Shown here: positions 6,693 to 13,335 of the stretch, in pieces
Numbering within the stretch: the stretch's first letter is position 1
Layout: each line of letters begins with the position of its first letter
NCBI GenBank assembly: GCA_030613765.1
Contig: JAUWLI010000038.1
Span: 1-13,335, forward strand
Direction: 5' to 3'
Source of the DNA: Phycisphaerae bacterium
GTDB lineage: Bacteria > Planctomycetota > Phycisphaerae > Sedimentisphaerales > SG8-4
DNA: 13,335 nt
The notes under the pieces: generated by a model
Told to the model about the DNA's origin: nothing
Databases searched by the model: none
The model's input: the letters and a program-made list of their open reading frames with translations, nothing else
Program-made: the position numbers and the translations under genes

Positions 6693-9311
6693 ATGCCTAA
6701 GGTACGCAACTTCATGGTTTTACCAACATTGCCGGATTCACTGAAAGACCTTGAGACTATTGCCAGGAACATGTTTTGGTCCTGGAATCTGGAGTATGTA
6801 GACCTGTTCAAACGTATTGACAGTAATTTATGGGCCGCTTGCGGTCATAATCCGGTCAAGTTTCTTGGAAATGTCTCGCAGGAATGTCTGGAGGCGGTGG
6901 CCGAAAGTCAGGGTTATTTGTGCCAGTTACAACGAGCTGCACAAAAGCTGAAATCATACCTTGATGGGCCGACGTGGTTCGAAAAGGTGTGTGCAAAACA
7001 TACTAAGCCGCTCATTGCATATTTTAGTGCCGAGTTTGGGCTTCATGAATGTCTGCCTATTTATGCCGGCGGACTGGGAATTCTGGCCGGTGACCACTTA
7101 AAGAGTGCTTCCGACCTCGGTGTTCCATTAGTCGGAGTTGGTCTTCTCTATCAAAAGGGTTATTTCCGCCAGTATTTGAACCTTGAGGGTTGGCAGCAGG
7201 AGGTGTATGTCGAGAATGATTTTTATAATATGCCGCTCGAATTGGTTCGCCAAAAGAGCGGCCAGCCGTTGAAGATTAGCGTTGAATATCCCGGAAGGTC
7301 CGTCTCTGCGTATGTTTGGTGCGCTTCCGTTGGCAGGGTTAAATTATATCTGCTGGATACAAACGTACCTGATAATTCCTCCGTAGACCGTATGATTACC
7401 GCCAGTCTTTACGGTGGTGACCGGGAGCTGAGAATTCGTCAGGAGATTATGTTGGGTATCGGTGGATTTAAAGCCCTGAATGCCATGAATATTACGCCTA
7501 CTGTCTGCCACATGAACGAGGGACACGCTGCTTTTGTCACGCTGGAACGTGTTCGAGAATTGCGAAGCGAGAAGAATATGACTTTTGACGAGGCCGCCGA
7601 GGCTACGAGGTCGGCCAATGTTTTCACAATGCATACTTGTGTAAAAGCAGGTCTTGATGAATTTTCTGTAGAGCTTATGGACAAATATTTTGGCGGTTAC
7701 TTCCCACATCTTGGGATAAATCGAGAGAGATTTTTAGCGTTAGGAAGGATTCTACCTGACGATGAACGCGAGCCATTTAAGATGGCCGTTTTGGGATTAA
7801 ACCTCAGCAGCTATACGAACGGAGTAAGTAAGCTGCATGGACAAATATCACGTGAGTTGTTTTCGAGTCTTTGGCCTGGCCTGCCTGTTAATGAAGTACC
7901 TATAAAGCACATTACAAATGGGGTACACATCAAAACCTGGATATCAGATGAGATGAACGATTTATACGAAACGTATCTCGGGCCAAATTGGCCTGATGAA
8001 ACCATTGGCAAATCCGTTTGGAATAACGTTGTTCAAATTCCTGATGAGCGGCTCTGGCGGGCACATCAAAGGTGCAAAGAGCGTTTAGTTGTTTTTGCAC
8101 GCAATCGGCTTAAAGCCCAGATGAGACGGAGAGGAACTTATCATACAGAACTGAATCAGGCTGAGGAGATTCTCGACCCTGAGGCGTTGACAATTGGTTT
8201 TGCCAGACGATTTGCAAGCTATAAAAGGGCCAGTCTGCTGCTGAAGGACCCACAGCGGCTTGTAAAGCTGCTTAGAGACCCGGCTCAACCTGTGCAGATT
8301 CTGTTTGCCGGTAAGGCTCACCCCAAGGATAGTGAGGGAAAGGACATTATACGTCAGATTATAAACTTTGCTAACCAGTACGATCTTAGACGGCGTATTG
8401 TATTTCTGGAAGACTATGATATTAATGTTGCAAGAACAATGGTGCACGGTGTCGATATTTGGTTAAGTTCTCCTCGCAGACCGATGGAGGCCAGCAGCAC
8501 AAGCGGTATGAAAGCAGCCATTAACGGTGGCTTGAACATGAGCACTTTAGATGGATGGTGGTGTGAGGGATATAGACCCGATTTGGGCTGGGTTATTGGT
8601 GCTGGTGAAAGCTACGACGATCCTGATTATCAGGATATGGTAGAGTCGCAGGCGATTTATAATATGCTGGAAAACGAGGTCGTCCCATTGTTTTACACTC
8701 GCTCGGCGGACAATCTGCCGCGTGCCTGGATATGCAGGATGAAGAATTCTATCAAGTGGATTGCACCAATATTCAACACCCACAGAATGATCGCTGATTA
8801 TACGCGAAGGTGTTATAATCCCGCTGCCGCCAGGTGGCGGTATGTCACTGCAGAGGCAATGTCTCGCGCAAGGGCACTTTCTATGTGGAAGTCCAACATG
8901 AAAACGGCTTGGCCGGAGTTTGCCATTAAAGATGTTCAGGTAAGGGCCAACGGTGACCAAAATGGCGAAATCCTGAATTCCAGACAGCCTCAGCTTAAGC
9001 TCGGCTCGGACTTGACTGTCGAGGCATTGGTTAGGCTCGGAAAGGCCAGCCCGGATGACGTTTCAGTTGAGGTTTATCACGGCCCTGTGGATTCTATGGG
9101 AAATATCACGGACGGCTCAACTGTGAGAATGGAGCACAAAGAAACTTCGGGCCGGAATGGTGACCATTGGTTTGTTGGATCCATGCCTTGTAAAACATCA
9201 GGCCGAAGAGGACTCGCGGTAAGGATTTTGCCAAGAAACACTGACCTCGTTAATCCCTATGACCTCGGCCTGGTTCTATGGGAAACGATTCCACCAAACC
9301 AGGAGGGCTGA
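6693..9311 (+). CDS. glgP: Alpha-glucan (glycogen) phosphorylase, GT35, DUF3417-type
   Basis: The enzyme removes glucose from the non-reducing ends of alpha-1,4-glucans using phosphate, giving glucose-1-phosphate; it is cytoplasmic and depends on pyridoxal phosphate. ATG 6693 is preferred to ATG 6666 because GGAGA (6682-6686) lies 6 bases before it and the protein then starts MPKVRNFMVLPTLP, the normal start of the DUF3417 domain. The product is 872 residues, the usual size for this divergent bacterial phosphorylase class. Landmarks are YFSAEFGLHE (from Tyr110) with the GGLG loop and 'GDHLKSASDLGVPLVGVGLLY', HMNEGHAAF (His273), HITNGVH (His406), GFARRF (502-507) and the PLP-lysine motif 'EASSTSGMKAAING' (Lys607). 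The motif is usually EASGTSGMK, so Ser replaces Gly here. A beta-rich C-terminal domain is intact. The gene appears to be a single-gene unit, convergent with the EIIA gene. Confidence 0.95.
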   Translation: MPKVRNFMVLPTLPDSLKDLETIARNMFWSWNLEYVDLFKRIDSNLWAACGHNPVKFLGNVSQECLEAVAESQGYLCQLQRAAQKLKSYLDGPTWFEKVCAKHTKPLIAYFSAEFGLHECLPIYAGGLGILAGDHLKSASDLGVPLVGVGLLYQKGYFRQYLNLEGWQQEVYVENDFYNMPLELVRQKSGQPLKISVEYPGRSVSAYVWCASVGRVKLYLLDTNVPDNSSVDRMITASLYGGDRELRIRQEIMLGIGGFKALNAMNITPTVCHMNEGHAAFVTLERVRELRSEKNMTFDEAAEATRSANVFTMHTCVKAGLDEFSVELMDKYFGGYFPHLGINRERFLALGRILPDDEREPFKMAVLGLNLSSYTNGVSKLHGQISRELFSSLWPGLPVNEVPIKHITNGVHIKTWISDEMNDLYETYLGPNWPDETIGKSVWNNVVQIPDERLWRAHQRCKERLVVFARNRLKAQMRRRGTYHTELNQAEEILDPEALTIGFARRFASYKRASLLLKDPQRLVKLLRDPAQPVQILFAGKAHPKDSEGKDIIRQIINFANQYDLRRRIVFLEDYDINVARTMVHGVDIWLSSPRRPMEASSTSGMKAAINGGLNMSTLDGWWCEGYRPDLGWVIGAGESYDDPDYQDMVESQAIYNMLENEVVPLFYTRSADNLPRAWICRMKNSIKWIAPIFNTHRMIADYTRRCYNPAAARWRYVTAEAMSRARALSMWKSNMKTAWPEFAIKDVQVRANGDQNGEILNSRQPQLKLGSDLTVEALVRLGKASPDDVSVEVYHGPVDSMGNITDGSTVRMEHKETSGRNGDHWFVGSMPCKTSGRRGLAVRILPRNTDLVNPYDLGLVLWETIPPNQEG

Positions 9312-9322
9312 TGACAAAAGGG

Positions 9323-9336
9323 TGAATCGCGATTCA
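9323..9336. repeat. Perfect 14-bp palindrome between convergent genes
   Basis: TGAATCGCGATTCA reads the same on both strands and lies 11 bases after the glgP stop and 16 before the EIIA stop. As RNA it can form only a 5-bp stem with a CGCG loop, and AATACAAAAATAG follows. It may be a weak bidirectional terminator or a protein-binding site. Confidence 0.45.
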
Positions 9337-9352
9337 ATACAAAAATAGCGAT

Positions 9353-9811
9353 TTATTCATTCTCTTTGGTATTCAGAAGCTCATAAAGCTCGTCAGACGA
9401 TGTTGACTTCTCGAGTGATTGTCTGAATTGTTCGTCGAGCATTAGTCTGCTTATTCTGGCCAGGGCCTGAATATGAGGGCCGGTTTGGTCGGACGGAGAT
9501 ACCAGCAAAATCACTATTGTTACCGGTTTTCCGTCGACGCTTGCAAAGTCAATTCCATCGCTTGCGATCCCAAAAGCCATAACCAGTTCTTTGACGGCTT
9601 TGCATTTGCCGTGTGGAATGGCGATTCCAGAGCCGATTCCGGTGCTTCGGGTTTGTTCACGAGTAAAAACCGCGTCCAAAGCAACGTCTTTGTCGAGCAG
9701 CACTCCGTTTGCGTCCAGCAGCTCCACCAGTTCCGTTATTACGGATTCTTTGTCTTTGCCTTCCAGCGGAACTTTGACGCATTTTTGCTGAAGAATCTGT
9801 GTTAGCAGCAT
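9353..9811 (-). CDS. ptsN: PTS EIIA component, fructose/nitrogen type (PtsN-like)
   Basis: This 152-residue protein is a single PTS EIIA domain of type 2 (fructose/mannitol/Ntr). The phosphorylated histidine is His67 in 'GIGSGIAIPHGK', with the preceding 'VFTREQTRSTGIG' and the later 'VTIVILLVSPSDQTGPHIQALARISRLM' typical of the family. It has no fused EIIB, EIIC or HPr domain, so it is more likely a regulatory EIIA (as in PtsN) than part of a sugar transporter. No PTS permease, HPr or EI gene is in view, and its phosphodonor is unknown. The start ATG (complement of 9809-9811) is preceded by AGGA with 4 bases of spacing. It is convergent with glgP and divergent from cimA. A link to control of storage-carbon use is possible, but only by position. 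Confidence 0.9.
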   Translation of the reverse strand: MLLTQILQQKCVKVPLEGKDKESVITELVELLDANGVLLDKDVALDAVFTREQTRSTGIGSGIAIPHGKCKAVKELVMAFGIASDGIDFASVDGKPVTIVILLVSPSDQTGPHIQALARISRLMLDEQFRQSLEKSTSSDELYELLNTKENE

Positions 9812-9866
9812 CTTATCCTATAGCAAATATAACTACATCTCTTGTGAATATTGACATAAACCTTTT

Positions 9867-9895
9867 ATTATACTTGCTCTTAGACCCAATTGCAA
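9867..9895 (-). promoter_or_regulatory. Promoter of the EIIA gene
   Basis: On the minus strand, TTGCAA (9895-9890) and a perfect TATAAT (9872-9867) are separated by 17 bases. The predicted start near 9860 gives a leader of about 50 bases. Confidence 0.6.
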
Positions 9896-9971
9896 CAATT
9901 TTACAAAATATATTTTACCCTTTCCTGTCCTCTATACACGATCTGCCATGTACTATAACATTCGATTTTCC

Positions 9972-9999
9972 TTTACATTTCAGACCACTGTAGTAGAAT
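9972..9999 (+). promoter_or_regulatory. Promoter of cimA
   Basis: TTTACA (9972-9977) and TAGAAT (9994-9999), each one base from consensus, are 16 bases apart. The predicted start near 10006 gives a leader of about 77 bases. Confidence 0.55.
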
Positions 10000-10018
10000 G
10001 TGCTAATCAAAAATAGCG

Positions 10019-10069
10019 TACGAACGAATTAACGAACCGACTCATTTACGCATAAACGCATATACGTAA
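10019..10069 (+). repeat. Short ACGAA and ACGCATA repeats in the cimA leader
   Basis: ACGAA occurs at 10020, 10024 and 10032. ACGCATA occurs at 10048-10054 and again 8 bases on at 10056-10062, followed by ATACGTA. TTACG (10046-10050) can pair with CGTAA (10065-10069). The run ends 13 bases before the cimA ATG. It could be a low-complexity leader or a protein-binding array. Confidence 0.45.
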
Positions 10070-10082
10070 TAAGAGATTAGCT

Positions 10083-11645
10083 ATGGAAAAGATAAAACTT
10101 TACGATACAACCCTTCGAGATGGCATGCAGGCCGAAGGCGTCAGCTTCTCGCTCGAAGATAAGCTCTCGATTGCCAGACGTCTTAACGAGCTTGGCCTCG
10201 ATTATATTGAAGGTGGTTTCGCAGCTTCCAATCCCAAGGAGATGCAGTTTTTTCAGGAAGCAGCCAAACTCGGCTTAAAGACCTCAAAAATCGCTGCTTT
10301 TGGTAACACCCGCAGAGCTGATTGCAGCGTCTCCGATGACCTCTCACTCAACGCTATGCTTGCTTGCAAGACACCGACTGCTACACTGGTCGGCAAAACA
10401 TGGGATATGCAGGTAAGCCAGGTGCTCGGCTGTTCCCTCGATGAAAACGTATTTATCTGCGCCGATTCCACTGATTTCTTAAAAAAGCACAACATTGAGA
10501 CAATCTTCGACGCTGAACATTTCTTCGATGGCTACAAAAATAATCCCGAGTATGCAATGAAGGTCCTCTCCGCTGCCGCCGAAGCTGCCGCTGACGTGCT
10601 GGTGCTTTGCGATACTAACGGCGGCTCTTTAGCAGACGAAGTGCACGAAATCACAAAAACCGTCTGTGATAAGTTTGGCCCGCTGACGGTCGGCATCCAT
10701 GCCCACAATGACAGCGACTGTGCCACCGCTAATACTCTCGCCGCCGTTCGGGCCGGCGCCCGCCACATCCAGGGAACGGTCAACGGACTCGGCGAGCGGT
10801 GCGGCAACGCCAACCTGTGCACCGTTATACCCAATCTTGCATTTAAGATGGGTATTGAAGTTCTTAGCCCGGAGAAAATCAGAACACTGACCGAAGTCTC
10901 CCATTTCATATTCGAGATTGGCAATTTGACCCCGGTAATGAATATGCCCTATGTCGGCGAAAGCGCCTTTGCTCACAAGGCAGGTCTGCACGTAGACGCC
11001 CTGAGAAAAAACAAACGCACCTACGAGCACATCGACCCGGCCGTCATCGGAAATGAACGACGGTTCCTCATTTCTGAACTCAGCGGCAAATCAAACGTAC
11101 TTGCCGAGCTCGAAAAGGCAAAAATCGCCGAGGATAAGAAATTAGCAAGAGAAATACTTGTTCGCGTCCAGGAGCTCGAAAATGAAGGCTACCAATTCGA
11201 GGCTGCAAACGCATCCTTTGACCTTCTGGTAAAAAAGGTTATGGGCACATACAAGCCTTCTTTTGAGCTTATAAAGTATTATGTAACCACAGAGAAACGC
11301 ACATCAGGAGAGATGGCCAACGAGGCCACGGTCAAGCTAAAGGTCGGCGATAAAGTAGAGCACGTCGTCGGAGAAGGGGATGGCCCGGTAAACGCCCTTG
11401 ACGCAGCATTGCGAAAGTCGCTGGAGAATGTCTATCCGGCTATTAAGGACGTTCACCTGATTGATTACAAGGTTCGCGTGGTCAATGCTAAAGCCGGGAC
11501 TGCCGCACGGGTCCGGGTAATAATCGAATCGCGGGACAAAACTTCTATCTGGGGCACCGTCGGCTGCTCTGAAAACATCATCGAAGCCTCCTGGCAGGCA
11601 CTCACCGACTCTGTCGAATACAAGCTGCAAAAAGATGCAAAATAA
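10083..11645 (+). CDS. cimA: Citramalate synthase (CimA-type, LeuA-related)
   Basis: The enzyme condenses pyruvate with acetyl-CoA to (R)-citramalate, the first step of the threonine-independent route to 2-oxobutyrate and isoleucine. The 520-residue length fits this class. The N-terminal TIM-barrel (about 1-275) opens 'KLYDTTLRDGMQAEGVSFS', with the catalytic Arg-Asp pair at 12-13, then 'DYIEGGFAASNPKE' and 'AFGNTRR', which favour citramalate synthase over isopropylmalate synthase. The metal-binding 'HAHNDSDCA' (His206, His208) and 'GTVNGLGERCGNANL' follow. A communicator region ('FAHKAGLHVDALRK') leads to a C-terminal LeuA-type regulatory domain (about 395-515), so end-product control by isoleucine is plausible. 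Citramalate and homocitrate synthases are close relatives, and the CimA call rests on these motifs alone. The Shine-Dalgarno is weak (AGAG at about 10072). No other isoleucine or leucine gene is adjacent in the window. Confidence 0.9.
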   Translation: MEKIKLYDTTLRDGMQAEGVSFSLEDKLSIARRLNELGLDYIEGGFAASNPKEMQFFQEAAKLGLKTSKIAAFGNTRRADCSVSDDLSLNAMLACKTPTATLVGKTWDMQVSQVLGCSLDENVFICADSTDFLKKHNIETIFDAEHFFDGYKNNPEYAMKVLSAAAEAAADVLVLCDTNGGSLADEVHEITKTVCDKFGPLTVGIHAHNDSDCATANTLAAVRAGARHIQGTVNGLGERCGNANLCTVIPNLAFKMGIEVLSPEKIRTLTEVSHFIFEIGNLTPVMNMPYVGESAFAHKAGLHVDALRKNKRTYEHIDPAVIGNERRFLISELSGKSNVLAELEKAKIAEDKKLAREILVRVQELENEGYQFEAANASFDLLVKKVMGTYKPSFELIKYYVTTEKRTSGEMANEATVKLKVGDKVEHVVGEGDGPVNALDAALRKSLENVYPAIKDVHLIDYKVRVVNAKAGTAARVRVIIESRDKTSIWGTVGCSENIIEASWQALTDSVEYKLQKDAK

Positions 11646-11694
11646 CTTAGTCTCGTAAATCATTACCCGACTTAAGTTGAGCCGCGCACGTAAG

Positions 11695-11745
11695 TAAGCG
11701 GTCCCTGCATATTTAGCACATTAATTTAATAAGGGACTTCGCTTA
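11695..11745 (+). terminator. Long inverted repeat after cimA (possible terminator)
   Basis: TAAGCG-GTCCCT (11695-11706) pairs with AGGGAC-TT-CGCTTA (11732-11745): twelve pairs with a 2-base bulge and a 25-base AT-rich loop. No clear T tract follows (ATCCCCC), so it is not a classical intrinsic terminator. It lies 49 bases after the cimA stop. Confidence 0.4.
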
Positions 11746-11761
11746 TCCCCCAAATTTATAT

Positions 11762-11872
11762 GGCAGTTCTTTTCTGCCCTTAACTCTTTGACATATTAAA
11801 TCAGCACGGCTGGGTGGCAGCCTCAAGCCCGTAGGGCTTGGGGATGGCCGCTCCCGTTTTGCTCATTTGAGC
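11762..11872. repeat. Cluster of four adjacent hairpins (possible dispersed REP-like element)
   Basis: GGCAG (11762-11766) pairs with CTGCC (11774-11778). GGCTG (11808-11812) pairs with CAGCC (11818-11822). A 10-bp stem of 11821-11830 with 11834-11843 (core CAAGCCC/GGGCTTG, one G-T pair, loop GTA) comes next. GCTCA (11861-11865) pairs with TGAGC (11868-11872). There is no coding potential. The GC-rich core in AT-rich surroundings resembles repetitive extragenic elements, and it may also end transcription of the converging units. Confidence 0.45.
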
Positions 11873-11946
11873 ATTCATATTTTGATACTGTTTAGTGTTT
11901 CAAATTTCGTATTTTTTCCTTCAAATCGGGAACCGAGCATCCCGCA
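11873..11946. other. AT-rich intergenic tail
   Basis: This lies just past the stop of the minus-strand gene. It contains loosely repeated TTTCAAATTTCG/TTTTTTCCTTCAAAT sequence and nothing that can be assigned. No clear terminator of the minus-strand gene is seen apart from the hairpin cluster. Confidence 0.4.
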
Positions 11947-13335
11947 TCATTCTAAATTCTCACTTCTTTCCCTGCTTCTATCTACAATTCTGATTACATC
12001 TATTGCCTCAAATATACTTCCGTTCGTCAATTGGCCGCTAATTGTCAGCTCAACTTCACCTGTGCTGATAATACCCCGCAACCCCTCACGGCTGAACCTG
12101 GCCATCGCGACTTGTTGCTCTTCATTGATCCAGAATTGCTCAGGTTCAATTTCACCCTCAAGAAAAACGCTGTTCGGGTCAATATCAGCAACATTGCAAT
12201 CTTCCGGTAACCAAATATAACAGGTAAGCCAATTGCCTTTGCTCGCCAGATTTATAGTACGGGGAATAATCCTGACCTCGGCCGGTATAGAGGGCATGTA
12301 CTCGTAAGCGCCCATATCAACCACTGGGATACCATCGCCGTTTCCATCCAATACACGCGGCCTGCCGTCCAAATCCGTCTCATTGGGCTCCATTACGTAA
12401 TTCGGATCACCCGCATCAATACACGGCGAATCAGGCAGCAGGTGATAATCGCCCTCAACCCACACTCCGTTCGTATCCCAGTAACCCGGCTCGACAAATA
12501 ACGGATCAGAATCGATGTTGCCTTCGCCCGGCCAGCCGTTCTGTACATCGCTATAAGTTATTACAGGCATAGAACCACTCTCCACATATATTTCCTCAGG
12601 TGTATCGTTCCAAAGGATGCAGTTTATCAGTATCGAAGTGCTGTTACCGGAGAGATACATGCCGCCACCAGTTTCGGCAGAGTTTCCGCTGAACGTGCAA
12701 TTCGTCAGCGTCGGACTGCCCTCGTAGTTATACATCCCGCCGCCATTTACTGCTGAATTTCCGCTCAAGGTACAGTTCGTCAGCATAGGACTGCATAGAG
12801 TACCGTTGTTCATCCCGCCTCCATCGGTGTCTGCCTGGTTGCTGCTGAATATGCAATCGTTGAGAGTCGGGCTGCTGTAGTAGTTGCCCATGCCGCCGCT
12901 CCATCCTGCAAAGTTATCGATAAAGGCACAGTCGGTCAATGCCGGGTTGCTGGAGTAGTTGCGCATCCCGCCGCCTCCGTAGACCGAACTGTTAGCAGTA
13001 AATGTACAGTCAATCAGTATCGGGTTGCTGTAATACTGGTTCTCCATACCGCCGCCGGAGTCGGACCAGTTTCCACTGAAAGTGCAGTTTGTCAATGTCG
13101 GGCTACTGTTATAGTTATATATGCCGCCGCCATATTGGTGGGCTGAGTTATTGATGAATTTACAGTTTGTCAGGGTGGCGTTGCTGTCGTAGCAATAGAT
13201 TCCTCCACCTCTACCCCTCCAGCCGGGTGGAGGGGGGGGACAGTTAATATGGATTCCTTTGTCTTCGTTGACCATTGTGCTCGTACTTTCGGGCGGCGGA
13301 GGCGGAGGTGGAGGAGGTGGGAAATATCCATAGTA
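11947..13335 (-). CDS. Beta-helix repeat surface protein, C-terminal part (5' end outside window)
   Basis: The frame is open from the window edge at 13335 down to TGA at 11949-11947. The ATG at 13275 is unlikely to be the start: the 20 codons before it read as protein, a tyrosine/glycine stretch and then ten prolines (a linker), and no signal peptide follows it. Next come a second proline run ('INCPPPPPGWRGR') and about eight beta-helix coils (GGGMYN....SPTLTNCTFSGNSA) over roughly 13210-12640. The closing segment 'NCILWNDTPEEIYVESGS', 'ITYSDVQNGWPGEGNI', 'DYHLLPDSPCIDAGDP' and 'DLDGRPRVLDG' is shared with the 3181-6363 protein. The last ~110 residues form a different beta-rich domain ('PAEVRIIPRTINLASKGNW', 'VELTISGQLTNGSIFEAIDV') with no dockerin motif, ending in a charged tail. 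It is probably exported like its paralogue; its role is unknown. Confidence 0.85.
   Translation of the reverse strand, partial: YYGYFPPPPPPPPPPESTSTMVNEDKGIHINCPPPPPGWRGRGGGIYCYDSNATLTNCKFINNSAHQYGGGIYNYNSSPTLTNCTFSGNWSDSGGGMENQYYSNPILIDCTFTANSSVYGGGGMRNYSSNPALTDCAFIDNFAGWSGGMGNYYSSPTLNDCIFSSNQADTDGGGMNNGTLCSPMLTNCTLSGNSAVNGGGMYNYEGSPTLTNCTFSGNSAETGGGMYLSGNSTSILINCILWNDTPEEIYVESGSMPVITYSDVQNGWPGEGNIDSDPLFVEPGYWDTNGVWVEGDYHLLPDSPCIDAGDPNYVMEPNETDLDGRPRVLDGNGDGIPVVDMGAYEYMPSIPAEVRIIPRTINLASKGNWLTCYIWLPEDCNVADIDPNSVFLEGEIEPEQFWINEEQQVAMARFSREGLRGIISTGEVELTISGQLTNGSIFEAIDVIRIVDRSRERSENLE
12640..13210 (-). repeat. Eight imperfect in-gene repeats encoding beta-helix coils
   Basis: Blocks of CATCCCGCCGCC type (GGGM on the coding strand) and GTGCAATTCGTCAG type (LTNCTF) recur about every 60-75 bases. 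They match the repeat style of 4531-5010, on the opposite strand and in a different gene. Confidence 0.7.

Noticed and set aside
9851..9874. TTGACA (9851) with TATACT (9869) as a plus-strand promoter
   Set aside because: The spacer is only 12 bases; the same AT-rich block serves better as the minus-strand -10 (TATAAT) of the EIIA gene.
9799..9993. Plus-strand ORF between the EIIA gene and cimA
   Set aside because: AT-rich, overlaps both divergent promoters and shows no family features; the start lies inside the EIIA gene.

Overview
The window looks like chromosomal DNA from a Planctomycetota bacterium, probably class Phycisphaerae (Sedimentisphaerales/MSBL9-like). This rests on protein style rather than any marker gene: secreted right-handed beta-helix proteins built from 'GGGM.N....SPTLTNCTF.GN.A' repeats, dockerin-like C-terminal tails ending in 'W[LI]', a YELSWYTIDGGGG-type small secreted protein, and a C10 (streptopain-like) protease of the kind common in that group.

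Layout. (1) 1-2499, plus strand: three closely spaced genes for secreted or surface proteins. They are the C-terminal part of a 'GIGT' fibre-like protein, a C10 cysteine protease, and a small dockerin-tailed secreted protein. (2) 2500-3180: a gene-free stretch rich in signals. A promoter at 2567-2595, a long multi-stem foldable segment (2625-2787) and a strong intrinsic terminator (2812-2839) together look like an independent structured RNA of about 240 nt. A second promoter (2948-2975) then leads into a roughly 200-nt structured leader that carries a 22-codon ORF with an excellent ribosome binding site. (3) 3181-6363: a 1060-residue secreted mosaic protein with an N-terminal domain, a beta-helix interrupted by an FN3-like module, PKD and HYR-type modules and a dockerin motif, followed by a terminator. 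(4) 6693-9311: glycogen/alpha-glucan phosphorylase (glgP). (5) 9353-9811, minus strand: a stand-alone PTS EIIA protein (PtsN-like), convergent with glgP. (6) 10083-11645: citramalate synthase (cimA), divergent from the EIIA gene with a separate promoter for each. (7) 11646-11946: a hairpin-dense intergenic region. (8) 11947-13335, minus strand: the C-terminal part of a second beta-helix surface protein whose 5' end lies outside the window.

The housekeeping genes (glgP, EIIA, cimA) are independent units, with storage-glucan breakdown, phosphotransfer control and isoleucine-precursor synthesis side by side. They sit between two blocks of exported repeat proteins. The most novel-looking material is the 2567-3180 region: the candidate non-coding RNA or riboswitch, and the leader/uORF upstream of the mosaic protein. 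No tRNA, rRNA, insertion sequence, transposase or CRISPR array was seen. All family assignments come from reading the translated sequence; no database search was run.
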